Assembly (NCBI GenBank): GCA_009772935.1
Contig: WOUR01000032.1
Span: 21,273-85,272, forward strand
Origin: Rhodospirillaceae bacterium
GTDB taxonomy: Bacteria; Pseudomonadota; Alphaproteobacteria; Reyranellales; Reyranellaceae
Reading direction: 5' to 3'
DNA length: 64,000 nucleotides
This document shows, in pieces, positions 38,127-46,902 of the stretch. Made by a program: the position numbers and the translations under genes. The notes beneath the pieces were generated by a model. The model saw nothing but the letters and a program-made list of their open reading frames with translations. It had not been told where the DNA came from and ran no database searches. Position 1 is the first letter of the stretch. Each line of letters starts with the position of its first letter.

Positions 38127-39419
38127 ATGAATTCTCCTCTCAGGATCGGCATTGCCGGGCTCGGCACCGTGGGTGCAGGCGTGGTGAAGCTGCTGGCCGA
38201 ACATGGCCGGCTTCTCGCGTTGCGTGGCGGACGACCCCTCAAGGTCGTTGCCGTCAGCGCGCGCAGCAAGGCAAAGAAGCGGGACATCGACCTCACCGGT
38301 TTGCGCTGGGAGAAGGATCCGATGGCGCTGGCGACCGCACCCGACATCGACGTCGTCGTGGAGCTGATCGGCGGCTCGGGCGGCGTGGCGCGCCGGCTGG
38401 TCCAGAAGGCCCTGGCTTCGGGCAAGCACGTCGTGACCGCCAACAAGGCCCTGCTGGCACTGCACGGCGCCGAACTCGCCGCGGCGGCCGAGAAGAAGCA
38501 GCGCAACCTCGCCTTCGAGGCGGCGGTGGCCGGCGGCATCCCGATCATCAAGGCGTTGCGAGAGGGCCTCGTCGGCAATCGTGTGAAGCGGCTCTACGGC
38601 ATCCTCAACGGCACCTGCAACTACATCCTCACGACCATGCGCGAGACCGGCCGCGACTTCGACGTCGTGTTGGCCGAGGCGCAGGCGGCGGGATACGCCG
38701 AGGCCGATCCCACCTTCGACGTCGACGGCATCGATGCCGCGCACAAGCTCGCGGTGCTGACCGGCGCGGCGTTCGGCGCCCGGGTCGATTTCGCGGGTGT
38801 GCACGTCGAAGGCATTCGACGCGTCACCTCGATGGACATCCAGTTCGCCCAGGAACTCGGCTACCGCATCAAGTTGCTGGGCCTGGCGCGCGAGACGCGT
38901 CACGGCATCGAACAGCGCGTACACCCCTGTATGGTGTCGCTCGACACGCCGATCGCCCACATCGAAGGTGTCTTCAATGCCGTCGTCGTCGAGGGCGATT
39001 ACGTCGGCACGACGATGTTTCAGGGCCGTGGCGCGGGGCAGGGGCCGACCGCGTCCGCCGTCGTCGCCGATCTCGTCGACGTGGCGCGTGGACGACACAT
39101 GCCGGCCTTCGTGGTGCCGGCCGACAAGCTTGCGACCAAGAAGGCTTCGCCGATGGATCGCCATGTCGGCGCCTACTACATGCGCCTGATGGTGCAGGAC
39201 CGGCCAGGGGTGATCGCCGCCGTATCCGGTGCGCTGGCCAAGGAACGGATTTCGCTGGAGTCGATGCTGCAGCGCGGCCGCTCGGAATCCGGAGAAGTGC
39301 CGGTGGTGCTGACTACCCATGAGACAGAAGAGGCTGCGATGCGGCGTGCCCTGGCGCGCATTGCGAAGCTCGGCGCCGTTGCCGAGGAGCCGTGCGTAAT
39401 CAGGATCGAGGCTTTCTAA
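38127..39419 (+). CDS. hom: Homoserine dehydrogenase
   Basis: A 430-residue enzyme. It has the NAD(P)-binding GLGTVGAGV at the start, the catalytic-domain motif NGTCNYILTTM and the substrate-binding EADPTFDVDGIDAAHK. A C-terminal ACT domain (VQDRPGVIAAVSGALAKERISLES) probably mediates threonine feedback. It reduces aspartate semialdehyde to homoserine, feeding threonine and, through O-acetylhomoserine and MetY, methionine. It starts 25 bp after the aminotransferase gene and precedes glpX by 30 bp, so an operon is likely. Confidence 0.96.
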   Translation: MNSPLRIGIAGLGTVGAGVVKLLAEHGRLLALRGGRPLKVVAVSARSKAKKRDIDLTGLRWEKDPMALATAPDIDVVVELIGGSGGVARRLVQKALASGKHVVTANKALLALHGAELAAAAEKKQRNLAFEAAVAGGIPIIKALREGLVGNRVKRLYGILNGTCNYILTTMRETGRDFDVVLAEAQAAGYAEADPTFDVDGIDAAHKLAVLTGAAFGARVDFAGVHVEGIRRVTSMDIQFAQELGYRIKLLGLARETRHGIEQRVHPCMVSLDTPIAHIEGVFNAVVVEGDYVGTTMFQGRGAGQGPTASAVVADLVDVARGRHMPAFVVPADKLATKKASPMDRHVGAYYMRLMVQDRPGVIAAVSGALAKERISLESMLQRGRSESGEVPVVLTTHETEEAAMRRALARIAKLGAVAEEPCVIRIEAF

Positions 39420-39449
39420 GAGGGCGTGGAATACGCCGCGGAGGAGACG

Positions 39450-40448
39450 ATGGCCGATAAGAAGGACGATGCCGGCAAGATGGACCGCAACCTCGCGCTG
39501 GAAGCGGTGCGGGTGACCGAGGCGGCCGCGCTTGCCGCCTCCAAGCTGATGGGCCGCGGCGACGAAAAGGCGGCCGACCAGGCCGCTGTCGATGCGATGC
39601 GCACGTCGCTCAATTCGCTGAATATCGAAGGCACCGTCGTGATCGGCGAGGGCGAGCGCGACGAGGCACCGATGCTCTATATCGGCGAGAAGGTCGGCAT
39701 GGGCGGCGGTCCGAAGATCGACATCGCGCTCGATCCGCTGGAAGGCACCACGATCACCGCCAAGGGCTTGCCCAATTCTCTGGCCGTCATGGCGATGGCC
39801 GAGCATGGCGGGTTCCTCAATGCACCCGACGTCTACATGGACAAGATCGCCGTGGGCGGCGGCCTCCCCGAGGGGATCGTCGATCTCGACAAGAGCGTAT
39901 CGCAGAATCTGAACGATCTCGCCAAGGCCAAGAAGGTCGACGTCAACGACCTCGTGGTCTGCATCCTCGACCGGCCACGCCATTCCGAGCTCATCGCCAA
40001 GGTCCGCGAGGCGGGCGCCCGCATCATGCTGATCGGCGACGGCGACGTCTCGGGCGTGATCGCCACCTCGACTGGCGATTCCGGCATCGACATCTACATG
40101 GGCTCGGGCGGCGCGCCGGAAGGCGTTCTTGCGGCGGCGGCGCTGCGCGCGATCGGCGGCCAGATCCAGGGCCGGCTGCTGTTCCGCAACGACGACGAGA
40201 AGGCCCGCGCCAAGAAGTGGGGCATCACCGACCTCAACCGCAAGTACTCGATGACCGACATGGCCAAGGGCGACGTGATGTTCGCCGCCACCGGCGTCAC
40301 CTCGGGGTCGATGCTGAAGGGCGTGCGCCGCTTCCACAACGGCGCCGAGACGCACTCGATCGTCATGCGTTCCAAGACCGGCACGGTCCGCTGGGTTTCG
40401 GCGCATCACAATTTCTCGATCAAGACCGGCCTGCCGAGCTGGGCGTAA
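39450..40448 (+). CDS. glpX: Class II fructose-1,6-bisphosphatase
   Basis: A 332-residue GlpX-type phosphatase. Metal and phosphate motifs include GEGERDEAPMLYIGEKVG and ALDPLEGTTITAKG. It removes the 1-phosphate of fructose-1,6-bisphosphate in gluconeogenesis. ATG 39450 follows GAGGAG by a few bases; the open frame starts 24 bases earlier without such a site. It lies between hom and recJ in the conserved order. Confidence 0.95.
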   Translation: MADKKDDAGKMDRNLALEAVRVTEAAALAASKLMGRGDEKAADQAAVDAMRTSLNSLNIEGTVVIGEGERDEAPMLYIGEKVGMGGGPKIDIALDPLEGTTITAKGLPNSLAVMAMAEHGGFLNAPDVYMDKIAVGGGLPEGIVDLDKSVSQNLNDLAKAKKVDVNDLVVCILDRPRHSELIAKVREAGARIMLIGDGDVSGVIATSTGDSGIDIYMGSGGAPEGVLAAAALRAIGGQIQGRLLFRNDDEKARAKKWGITDLNRKYSMTDMAKGDVMFAATGVTSGSMLKGVRRFHNGAETHSIVMRSKTGTVRWVSAHHNFSIKTGLPSWA

Positions 40449-40509
40449 GCCCGGCTCCGTCGGCCGACGGCCGGCGCGTGTCCACCGCGCCTTGGGTTAG
40501 GGTGGCCGC

Positions 40510-42330
40510 ATGTCCGACGTTTCAAGAATCGAGCGCCCGGCCTTTCTGGGCGTCGAGCGCTCGCTGACGGGAAAGCGCTGGGCCACGCGGCTCGGCGACG
40601 AGCGTCAGGCGCTGGCCATTGCGCAGCGCCACGGGCTGCCGGATGCGATCTGCCGGCTGCTGGCGGCGCGTGACGTCGGCCTCGACGCGGTCGGCGATTT
40701 CCTAGAGCCGACCTTACGCAGGTTCCTGCCCGACCCGTCGCACCTCAAGGATATGGACGCAGCGGTCGCCCGCCTGGTGCGTGCCGTGCAGACGGGCGAG
40801 CGCATCGTCGTGTTCGGCGACTACGACGTGGACGGGGCGACCTCGTCGGCGCTGCTGCTGCGCTTTTTCCGTGCGGTCGGCGGCAATATCGGCGTCTACA
40901 TTCCGGACCGCCGCATGGAAGGCTACGGACCCAATGCACCGGCGCTGCTGAAGATCCGCGAGCAAGGCGCCTCCGTCGTCGTCACCGTCGATTGCGGCAT
41001 CACCGCCTTCGAGCCGCTGGCGGAGGCCAGGCGCGCCGGCCTCGACGTGATCGTGATCGACCACCACCTGGCCGAGATCGCGCTGCCCGAGGCGGTGGCC
41101 GTGGTCGATCCCAACCGGCTGGACGACGAGAGCCCGCACAAGCATCTCGCGGCCGTCGGCGTCGCCTTTCTCCTGACCGTCGGGGTCAACCGCGCGCTGC
41201 GCGAGGCCGGCTGGTACGGCACGTCGCGGCCGGAGCCTGACCTCCGGCAATGGCTGGACCTCGTGGCATTAGGCACGGTTTGCGATGTGGTGCCCTTGCT
41301 CGGCATCAATCGCGCGCTGGTGCGCGCCGGACTCCAGGTGATGACGCAGCGCCGCAACGCCGGGCTCACGGCGCTCGCCGACGTGGCGCGCCTCAAGGAG
41401 GCCCCGGAGGCCTATCACCTCGGATTCCTGCTGGGCCCACGGGTCAATGCCGGCGGCCGCGTCGGCCAGGCCGATCTCGGCGCGCGCCTGCTCTCCAGCG
41501 ACGATCCGCACGAGGTCGGTGCGCTGGCCGTCCGGCTCGACGAATTCAACGCCGAGCGCCGCGCCATCGAACGCGAGGTCCTCGACCAGGCGATCACGCG
41601 GATCGAAGGCCTGTACGGGTCGGATGCCAAGAGCCTGCCGTCGGCGCTGCTGGTCGAGAGCGAGGGCTGGCACGTCGGCGTGATCGGCATCGTGGCCAGC
41701 CGCTTGGTCGAGCGCTACGCGCGGCCGGTCTTCGTCATCGGCATGGATGGTGCGTTGGGCAAGGGCTCGGGCCGGTCGGTGCGCGGCGTCGATCTGGGCG
41801 CCGCCGTAATCGCGGCGCGCCAGGCCGGGTTGCTGGTCAATGGCGGCGGCCACGCCATGGCGGCTGGCCTCACCGTGGCGCGCGATTCGCTGCCCGAACT
41901 GACGCGCTTCCTCGACGAGCGGATCGCCCCACAGCTCGGTGTCGCGCCGCCGGTCCGCGAACTGGGGATCGATGCGGCCCTGGCGCCGGCGGCCGCCACC
42001 GCGGAACTGGTGTCGATGATCGAGCGCGCCGGGCCCTTCGGGGCGGGCAATGCGCAGCCCCGCTTCGCCCTCGCCGGCGTCCGCGTGAGCTTTGCCAAGC
42101 CGGTGGGAGAGGGGCATGTCCGCTGCACCCTGGTGGGGGCCGAGCGCGGGCGGGTCGAAGCCATTGCCTTCCGGGCCGGCCAGAGCGCCCTGGGACCGGC
42201 CCTGATGGATTCCGCGCGGCCCGTGCTGCATGTCGCCGGAGCGCTCAAGATCGACCGTTTCGGCGGCCGCGAAACCGTCCGCCTGCAGATAGACGACGCC
42301 GCCACGACCGCGGGCTCCGTGCTCGCTTGA
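40510..42330 (+). CDS. recJ: Single-stranded-DNA-specific exonuclease RecJ
   Basis: A 606-residue 5'-3' single-strand exonuclease of the DHH superfamily. Motif I is GDYDVDGATS, motif III VIDHHLAE with the DHH triad, and the DHHA1 domain carries NGGGHAMAAGLTV. A C-terminal OB-like segment follows (about 470-590). It acts in RecFOR recombination and mismatch repair. The length is typical. Its stop codon lies within the -35 element of the tRNA-Glu promoter. Confidence 0.96.
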   Translation: MSDVSRIERPAFLGVERSLTGKRWATRLGDERQALAIAQRHGLPDAICRLLAARDVGLDAVGDFLEPTLRRFLPDPSHLKDMDAAVARLVRAVQTGERIVVFGDYDVDGATSSALLLRFFRAVGGNIGVYIPDRRMEGYGPNAPALLKIREQGASVVVTVDCGITAFEPLAEARRAGLDVIVIDHHLAEIALPEAVAVVDPNRLDDESPHKHLAAVGVAFLLTVGVNRALREAGWYGTSRPEPDLRQWLDLVALGTVCDVVPLLGINRALVRAGLQVMTQRRNAGLTALADVARLKEAPEAYHLGFLLGPRVNAGGRVGQADLGARLLSSDDPHEVGALAVRLDEFNAERRAIEREVLDQAITRIEGLYGSDAKSLPSALLVESEGWHVGVIGIVASRLVERYARPVFVIGMDGALGKGSGRSVRGVDLGAAVIAARQAGLLVNGGGHAMAAGLTVARDSLPELTRFLDERIAPQLGVAPPVRELGIDAALAPAAATAELVSMIERAGPFGAGNAQPRFALAGVRVSFAKPVGEGHVRCTLVGAERGRVEAIAFRAGQSALGPALMDSARPVLHVAGALKIDRFGGRETVRLQIDDAATTAGSVLA

Positions 42331-42354
42331 TTTCCGTCGTCCAAGCCGTTATCT
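42327..42354 (+). promoter_or_regulatory. Probable promoter of tRNA-Glu
   Basis: TTGATT (42327-42332) and TTATCT (42349-42354) are spaced by 16 bp and end 18 bp before the tRNA. The -35 element overlaps the recJ stop codon. Confidence 0.5.
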
Positions 42355-42372
42355 CAGCCGCTCTTCGGCTTC

Positions 42373-42448
42373 GTTCCCTTCGTCTAGAGGCCTAGGACAC
42401 TGCCCTTTCACGGCGGCGACACGGGTTCGAATCCCGTAGGGAACGCCA
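42373..42448 (+). tRNA. tRNA-Glu (anticodon TTC)
   Basis: A 76-nt cloverleaf. The acceptor stem GTTCCCT pairs with AGGGAAC, followed by discriminator G and an encoded CCA. The anticodon loop CTTTCAC contains TTC at 42407-42409, and the T-arm reads ACGGGTTCGAATCCCGT. It resembles bacterial tRNA-Glu closely. Its last 17 bases form the left attachment core of the mobile element, which left the gene intact. Confidence 0.97.
42432..42448 (+). repeat. attL core (17-bp direct repeat, 3' end of tRNA-Glu)
   Basis: TCCCGTAGGGAACGCCA, identical to 57189-57205. It spans the 3' half of the T-arm, the acceptor strand and CCA of tRNA-Glu, the classic target of tyrosine integrases. Confidence 0.93.
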
Positions 42449-42536
42449 GCGCCTGCTGGAACAGTCGGGAAATCTCATAAAATGCAGCTATATCGGCATT
42501 TCGTGGCTGCCGCTCGGGCGCCGCAGAAGAGGGCGT

Positions 42537-42560
42537 TTTGGAGTAGGTTTTTGGAGTACG
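42537..42560 (+). repeat. Left arm-type integrase-site candidate
   Basis: Two adjacent TTTGGAGTA units. The 24-bp stretch matches 57101-57124 near the other end at 21-22 positions in the same orientation. The position, about 90 bp inside attL, fits an integrase arm-binding site. The rest of 42449-42618 shows only an AAATGC/GCATTT inverted pair (42480-42501). Confidence 0.6.
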
Positions 42561-42618
42561 ATTGTTGGGCGGTTCCCAACGGTAGATATGCCCCGCGTTA
42601 GGCTTCGCCGCTGCGCGA

Positions 42619-43896
42619 CTACTGGCCCGAAGAGAACCTTCTCTCTTGCAGGGGCGATTCGGCGGCGAGGTCAACCTTCTCTTGCGTTGCCCTCAAGCGA
42701 GCATAGCCGCGCATCATCTTCTCTCGAAACTCATACCAACCTGCCCGCGTCCCAATCAGTATTTCGCCATGCGTCGGCGACTTCATACTGTTCATCCGGG
42801 TATAGAATTGCTTTTGCGTAAGCGGCTTTCTGCCTCTCGATTCCATGATTCGCTTGTAGGACTCCAATATCTCGCGGCTAGGGCGCTGGAGCTGATGATC
42901 GTCCGCTACGGCCCAAAGAACTTCTTCGCAGTCGTTAGAGTATTTGCGGGTCGCCTTTTCATAAGGCAGCTTTAGGTGCGACTCGATCTCTTCGACCGCC
43001 TTTCCCACTGCTATCTCATAGTGATCAGGCGTGGCGTGTAGTGACCCCTCTTGGCAGTTCTCATATGCAGTCCAGAACAGCTTCTCGCATACCAGATGGA
43101 TGAAATGCGGAAACCCGTCGCTGACGCGGACGATGCGTGTGATTGTGTTATCGTCAATATCAATCTCAAGTGCCTCGGTAGCAGTTTGAACAATCTCGTA
43201 TCGTGGCTCCCAAGCAAGGCGTTCCAGCTTCACCGTATAGAAATAGCGATAGGTCGACTCGTGCGCTCCGAAGAATTTCTCAATGGAGTCCCCGATGCCG
43301 CAGAACACTAGTCGCAGCGGGATACGGCGGTCGCCGATCTGCTTCACGAAGTTTGCGAACAATCCTTGTTCTTTAGAATCTGTAATTTGGTCGAATTCAT
43401 CAATGACGATCACAGGATTTTGGGAGTAAAGGCCAGCGATGAAGTCACAAACGTCCACGGCCTCGTTAAGTGACGTAGGTTGCGGGGGCCGTGCGCGCTC
43501 TACCGAAGTTCGTGCGTCGATAGAAAGAGACGCAAATTTCCCAGATAGACCACTTGCGATCTTTTCCTTGATCGTTCTGGGATCGCTAGGAAAGGCCCTC
43601 GCCAGCATTGCATGCACGATGCTGTAGAAGGTTGATTCGCCATCGCAGGTTAGAAGGATGGGGTCTTTATCCGACGACTGCTGTTGAAACGCCGCCGTCT
43701 GCGCCAGGGAGGTCTTGCCTACTCCGCGAAAGCCGTGAATGAAAATCTGGCGGCCCGGTTGGTACCATGCCTTTCGTATTCCATCGAGTGCGTCGGCACG
43801 CCCTTTGAGAAGCTCCGGAGTTTGGATGGCTCGCGATGGCGACAGAACCCCCGCCATCTTGTCGGCGAACTGCTTTTCTAAGAGTCGCAATTGCAT
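42619..43896 (-). CDS. AAA-type P-loop ATPase (cargo of the element)
   Basis: A 425-residue ATPase. Walker A is GFRGVGKTS at about 55-63 and Walker B PVIVIDEFDQ at about 161-170. It has an ORC/AAA_16-like layout: ATPase core to about 270 (with LRLVFCGIGDSIEKFFG resembling a sensor strand), then a helical lid and a C-terminal ~130 residues with basic helices that may bind DNA. GC content is clearly lower than in the rest of the element, so it is probably cargo of other origin. Anti-phage or regulatory ATPases often have this form, but no partner nuclease is encoded beside it. It transcribes toward attL. Confidence 0.75.
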   Translation of the reverse strand: MQLRLLEKQFADKMAGVLSPSRAIQTPELLKGRADALDGIRKAWYQPGRQIFIHGFRGVGKTSLAQTAAFQQQSSDKDPILLTCDGESTFYSIVHAMLARAFPSDPRTIKEKIASGLSGKFASLSIDARTSVERARPPQPTSLNEAVDVCDFIAGLYSQNPVIVIDEFDQITDSKEQGLFANFVKQIGDRRIPLRLVFCGIGDSIEKFFGAHESTYRYFYTVKLERLAWEPRYEIVQTATEALEIDIDDNTITRIVRVSDGFPHFIHLVCEKLFWTAYENCQEGSLHATPDHYEIAVGKAVEEIESHLKLPYEKATRKYSNDCEEVLWAVADDHQLQRPSREILESYKRIMESRGRKPLTQKQFYTRMNSMKSPTHGEILIGTRAGWYEFREKMMRGYARLRATQEKVDLAAESPLQERRFSSGQ

Positions 43897-44128
43897 GTGT
43901 TGCTATCCCGCCACTGAGTCTCACGCGCCGCGCGGCGAACTATAGCACGCACACTGCCGCGATGATGGGAGGATTTGTCTCGACCGAGCGCACCTCGATT
44001 GCGGGCACTTATCGCGCGGAATGGGATACTCAAGGGTTGTTCCTGTCCGGTGCTTGCAACCTTGCGCCAAAACTGCAACTATCCCTGTGGTGGCGTAAGC
44101 GTTGATTGCAACCTTGGGGGAACGTCAC

Positions 44129-44425
44129 ATGCGATACATCGTATTCGCGGCAGCTCTTATCATTGCCGCTTCTTCAGCTCATGCCCAGTCGCGAAGCGGC
44201 AACAGCAGCGGCGGCCTGTACGGCAGCAGCCCCAGTTATCCCACCTACGGGACCGGCAGTAATCCGCGAAGCAACAGCGTTGACGGCTACACCACCGATC
44301 GTGGGACGTATGTAGCGCCGCACCAACGGACCAATCCGAACGGTACGCAGTACGACAACTACAACAGCCGTGGGAACACCAACCCGTACAGCGGGAACAC
44401 GGGCACCCGTTCGCCGCGTTACTAG
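44129..44425 (+). CDS. Small secreted Ser/Asn/Gly/Tyr-rich protein
   Basis: A 98-residue protein with a signal peptide (YIVFAAALIIAASSAHAQ). The mature part is low-complexity, rich in Ser, Gly, Asn, Tyr and Pro, with the motif TYVAPHQRTNPNGTQYDNYNS followed by NTNPYSGNTGT. I have a loose memory of similar secreted proteins in proteobacteria with no function. GGGGG precedes ATG 44129. Gene order with the next plus-strand gene suggests a two-gene cargo transcript, divergent from the P-loop ATPase. Confidence 0.7.
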   Translation: MRYIVFAAALIIAASSAHAQSRSGNSSGGLYGSSPSYPTYGTGSNPRSNSVDGYTTDRGTYVAPHQRTNPNGTQYDNYNSRGNTNPYSGNTGTRSPRY

Positions 44426-44436
44426 GCCGAGCGCCG

Positions 44437-44748
44437 ATGTCCACCTTCTCGGTTAGCTTTCGAATCCATCAGGATTCCGACCGCCAGCGCCGGTATGACA
44501 CCTTCGTCGAGCAACTAGAGAGTGTTGGCGCTGGAGAGTATTGGGCGGAAACCACTTCCTTCTATTTTGTGAAAACGGCAGAAACTATTGATGCCTTCTG
44601 TCATCGCATTTATGTCCACTCGGGCTTCAACGCGACAAAAGATATGTACGTTGTCATGGACACCGAAGTTAAGGCCGCCAGGGCTAGAGGGGCGATACAA
44701 TATCCAGCCACGTTGAGATCGCTGGTGCCATTCATCGTAATCCAATAG
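44437..44748 (+). CDS. Hypothetical protein in element cargo region
   Basis: A 103-residue cytoplasmic-looking protein without signal or membrane segment (MSTFSVSFRIHQDSDRQRRY...). It has an alternating strand-helix feel and one cysteine. I recognise no family. It starts 11 bp after the small secreted protein and shares its lower GC content. It may be an immunity or regulatory partner, but there is no direct evidence. Confidence 0.55.
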   Translation: MSTFSVSFRIHQDSDRQRRYDTFVEQLESVGAGEYWAETTSFYFVKTAETIDAFCHRIYVHSGFNATKDMYVVMDTEVKAARARGAIQYPATLRSLVPFIVIQ

Positions 44749-44772
44749 CGCCGCACAACCGAACGCACTCAC

Positions 44773-45189
44773 TCAACTGGCAAGGGCATCCACAAGCTCG
44801 GCTATGCGTTTCCGCTTCGTGGCATCCTTAATCTTGTAGTACGCCCGGACCAACTCAAGCGTCTCTCGCTTGGTTACGATGGCGCCGTTCTGATCGCCTT
44901 CCTTTACCGCCTTGGGCCGTCCAGGCCTGCGCTTGCCGGTTTCCGTCGCAGAGTCCATCCCCTCGAAAAAGTGCGTAGGCAGAACGTCGAGAATTATGCC
45001 GAACTCAAAGAGCCGGCTGGCACTGATCCGATTGAAGCCGCTTTCGTATTTCTGCACTTGTTGGAAGGTCAATCCTACGGCGTGAGCAAGGCGAGTTTGG
45101 CTCATGCCGAGTAGCGTGCGCCGCTGTCTAACGCGGCGGCCGACGTGAACATCGACGGGATGCAGACGAGCCAAGGTGCGGCCTCTCAT
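44773..45189 (-). CDS. XRE-family transcriptional regulator
   Basis: A 138-residue helix-turn-helix protein. The DNA-binding domain runs HPVDVHVGRRVRQRRTLLGMSQTRLAHAVG and then LTFQQVQKYESGFNRISASRL, the form common in alphaproteobacterial regulators. A C-terminal helical tail (KRETLELVRAYYKIKDATKRKRIAELVDALA) follows. ATG 45189 is preferred; a TTG at 45240 would add an atypical leader. It is likely the element's own regulator, at the border of the minus-strand phage-like genes and the cargo. Confidence 0.85.
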   Translation of the reverse strand: MRGRTLARLHPVDVHVGRRVRQRRTLLGMSQTRLAHAVGLTFQQVQKYESGFNRISASRLFEFGIILDVLPTHFFEGMDSATETGKRRPGRPKAVKEGDQNGAIVTKRETLELVRAYYKIKDATKRKRIAELVDALAS

Positions 45190-45232
45190 TTGGTGATGGG
45201 TTGCGGAGGTTAGCAGCGATGGCGCCAACTGA

Positions 45233-45442
45233 CTAAGCAAACCGCCGCTTGGCTTCTAGAGCCGGCGAGACGTACTTCGGCCGCCCCTCGGTATCCGCGT
45301 CAGGTTCCACGTCGAACGCAGGAGGCAATGCGGCGCGTTCCTTCTGCCTCTTCAGGATGCCGGCCCCGAGCTTCAGAGCCATCGCCTCCAGGGCCTTTCG
45401 TGGCCCCAGAGGCTTCTTCGACTTCCCCTTCCTACGCTGCAC
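45233..45442 (-). CDS. Small hypothetical protein, phage-like region
   Basis: About 69 residues (MQRRKGKSKKPLGPRK...), very basic at its N-terminus and acidic in the middle. The start is GTG 45442, overlapping the end of the upstream gene; a TTG 9 bases earlier is the alternative. The frame is open to 45592, but the upstream part is antisense-type noise over the next gene. No family recognised. It is the last gene of the phage-like minus-strand block. Confidence 0.45.
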   Translation of the reverse strand: MQRRKGKSKKPLGPRKALEAMALKLGAGILKRQKERAALPPAFDVEPDADTEGRPKYVSPALEAKRRFA

Positions 45443-45809
45443 GGCGCTCAAGGTAACGCTCAAGGCTCCGCTGCCGCGCCGTTGGTCCCGGCTCGATAGG
45501 CGTGATCGAGACTTCAAGGCGGGCGTGGTCGCTCGGATACTGCACTTCCAACTCGACATGCTGGACAGTCTCCGGGAGCGGAAAGGAAGCATCTTCGGTT
45601 AGGCGATGCTCAATGGTCCGCTTCGCAATCTTGGCGCGGGCCTTGACGATGACCACGGTAGGGTCAGGCCCCTCGCTCGCGAAGTCGCGCCAGACGCCCT
45701 GGATAGAGAAGCGGGCGAGACCCGAGACGGGGACAGGCAGGACGAGCTTGCGAGTGTTGCGGTCGATCCGGGCGCGGAAGGTGGCGGCAACGGCTGACGG
45801 GCTGTTCAT
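45432..45809 (-). CDS. Hypothetical protein, phage-like region
   Basis: A 125-residue protein predicted mostly beta-stranded in its first 100 residues (TFRARIDRNTRKLVLPVPVSG, then alternating strands such as TVVIVKARAKI and QHVELEVQYP), with a helical basic tail (ARQRSLERYLERRAA). The start ATG 45809 overlaps the upstream stop as ATGA. It could be a small structural or decoration protein, but I recognise no family. Confidence 0.55.
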   Translation of the reverse strand: MNSPSAVAATFRARIDRNTRKLVLPVPVSGLARFSIQGVWRDFASEGPDPTVVIVKARAKIAKRTIEHRLTEDASFPLPETVQHVELEVQYPSDHARLEVSITPIEPGPTARQRSLERYLERRAA

Positions 45810-46033
45810 CGCCGCGACCACTGTCCGCTCACGTCGTCACCGCCGCCGCCGAACTCTTCGGCAACGCGGTCCGCGCGGTCACGCTGCATTGCGCGGAGGA
45901 AGTCGACCACGTCGCGCTTGCCCAACTCTCGCTGGATCACATGAGCCGGGGTGTCGACCGGGAAGTTGCGGAGAGGGAAGGCGAGGTCCAATTCGTGAAT
46001 GAGGTCGTCGGCGTTCTCGGGAAGCTTGTTCAT
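45806..46033 (-). CDS. Hypothetical protein, phage-like region
   Basis: A 75-residue acidic-to-neutral protein opening MNKLPENADDLIHELDLAFP. Short proteins with this opening (asking for two or three helices ending in a V-D-F-L-R-A motif) are familiar from podovirus morphogenesis regions, though without known function. GGAGAA precedes ATG 46033. Its stop overlaps the start of the next gene by 4 bases. Confidence 0.6.
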   Translation of the reverse strand: MNKLPENADDLIHELDLAFPLRNFPVDTPAHVIQRELGKRDVVDFLRAMQRDRADRVAEEFGGGGDDVSGQWSRR

Positions 46034-46106
46034 TGGTTCTCCAAATGCGAGCGCCCCCAAGCTCCGGGGCCTGAGGGCGCAAGTTCGTTAATGTTGGGAG
46101 AGGGGC

Positions 46107-46655
46107 TTAGCTGCCGCTCGGCTTCTTGTTCCGGAGGTCCCAAAGGGAATAGGCGTTGACGCCCGCCCCAGCGATCTCCAGGCCTAAGCTAATGGGCGAG
46201 GGCTGGCGCACGGCGGGCATGTTGGTGCGTGAGATGTATTGCGCTCGGGCACCCTTCTTCTCTTCCTGAAGCTGCTGCACGGACATCTTGACGTTGCGCT
46301 CGGTGGCGCTATCGATGCGACCTTGCTCCATGTAGACGCCTCGGGCCACGCTCTCGACGGAATTGCCATGCACGCCGGCTTCAGCGGCGCCAGTGTCGGA
46401 GGTAGCCTTGGCCTTCAGTGCACGGACGGAGTTGTCGAAGAGCGCCTGAGAGGCGGCTTCGATCTCCTGTCGCTGCCGCGCGGCGATCTGGTCGTAGGTC
46501 TGGTTACGGGCGACTTCAGCGTTGTACTTGGCCTGCTCTTGGAACTGACGCTGCGCTGCCGCGTCTTCCATGCCGGCCTGATATTTCGTGACGGCCGATG
46601 CCGCGCCGATGGCGAGCGACGCGCCGGCCATAGCGGTTGACGGTTCAACGCACAT
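46107..46655 (-). CDS. T7 gp14-like internal virion protein
   Basis: A 182-residue, almost wholly helical protein. It starts M-C, then a hydrophobic Ala/Gly-rich helix (AMAGASLAIGAASAVTKY), then long Gln/Arg/Glu/Ala-rich helices with VHGNSVESVARG and a following QGRIDSATERN. That order (MC-, hydrophobic helix, A-R-x-K/R-x-E-x-A-S region, G-S/N-S-x-x-x-x-x-x-G/E turn) matches T7 gp14, an internal core protein ejected to build the DNA-transfer channel; T7 gp14 has 196 residues. Here the partners gp15 and gp16 are missing. The gene starts 1 base after the upstream stop. Confidence 0.65.
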   Translation of the reverse strand: MCVEPSTAMAGASLAIGAASAVTKYQAGMEDAAAQRQFQEQAKYNAEVARNQTYDQIAARQRQEIEAASQALFDNSVRALKAKATSDTGAAEAGVHGNSVESVARGVYMEQGRIDSATERNVKMSVQQLQEEKKGARAQYISRTNMPAVRQPSPISLGLEIAGAGVNAYSLWDLRNKKPSGS

Positions 46656-46656
46656 C

Positions 46657-46902
46657 CTAGACGGCCCCCACGCGAGCCTCGGGGGCGGCCGGGGAGTTCG
46701 CCGGGTCGTCCTTGTGCGTAATCAGGAGGGCGCCGTTGGTCGTGCGTCGTGCTGCGGCAATCTCGCCGGCAGCGACGCGGGCGAGGGCCGCCTCTAGGTC
46801 GGGATCATTGCCGGGGCTCGGGATAGGCGAAGGGGCTCCAAGGACGCTTGCGGTTCGCCGCTCGTGCAACTTGGCTTCGAGCCTGTCTTTCAGGTTGTTC
46901 AT
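46657..46902 (-). CDS. Small hypothetical protein between gp13-like and gp14-like genes
   Basis: An 81-residue protein (MNNLKDRLEAKLHERR...), with a helical start, a Pro/Ser-rich middle and a Arg/Ala-rich second helix. ATG 46902 overlaps the upstream gp13-like stop by 4 bases, so it is probably expressed with it. No family recognised. Confidence 0.6.
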   Translation of the reverse strand: MNNLKDRLEAKLHERRTASVLGAPSPIPSPGNDPDLEAALARVAAGEIAAARRTTNGALLITHKDDPANSPAAPEARVGAV

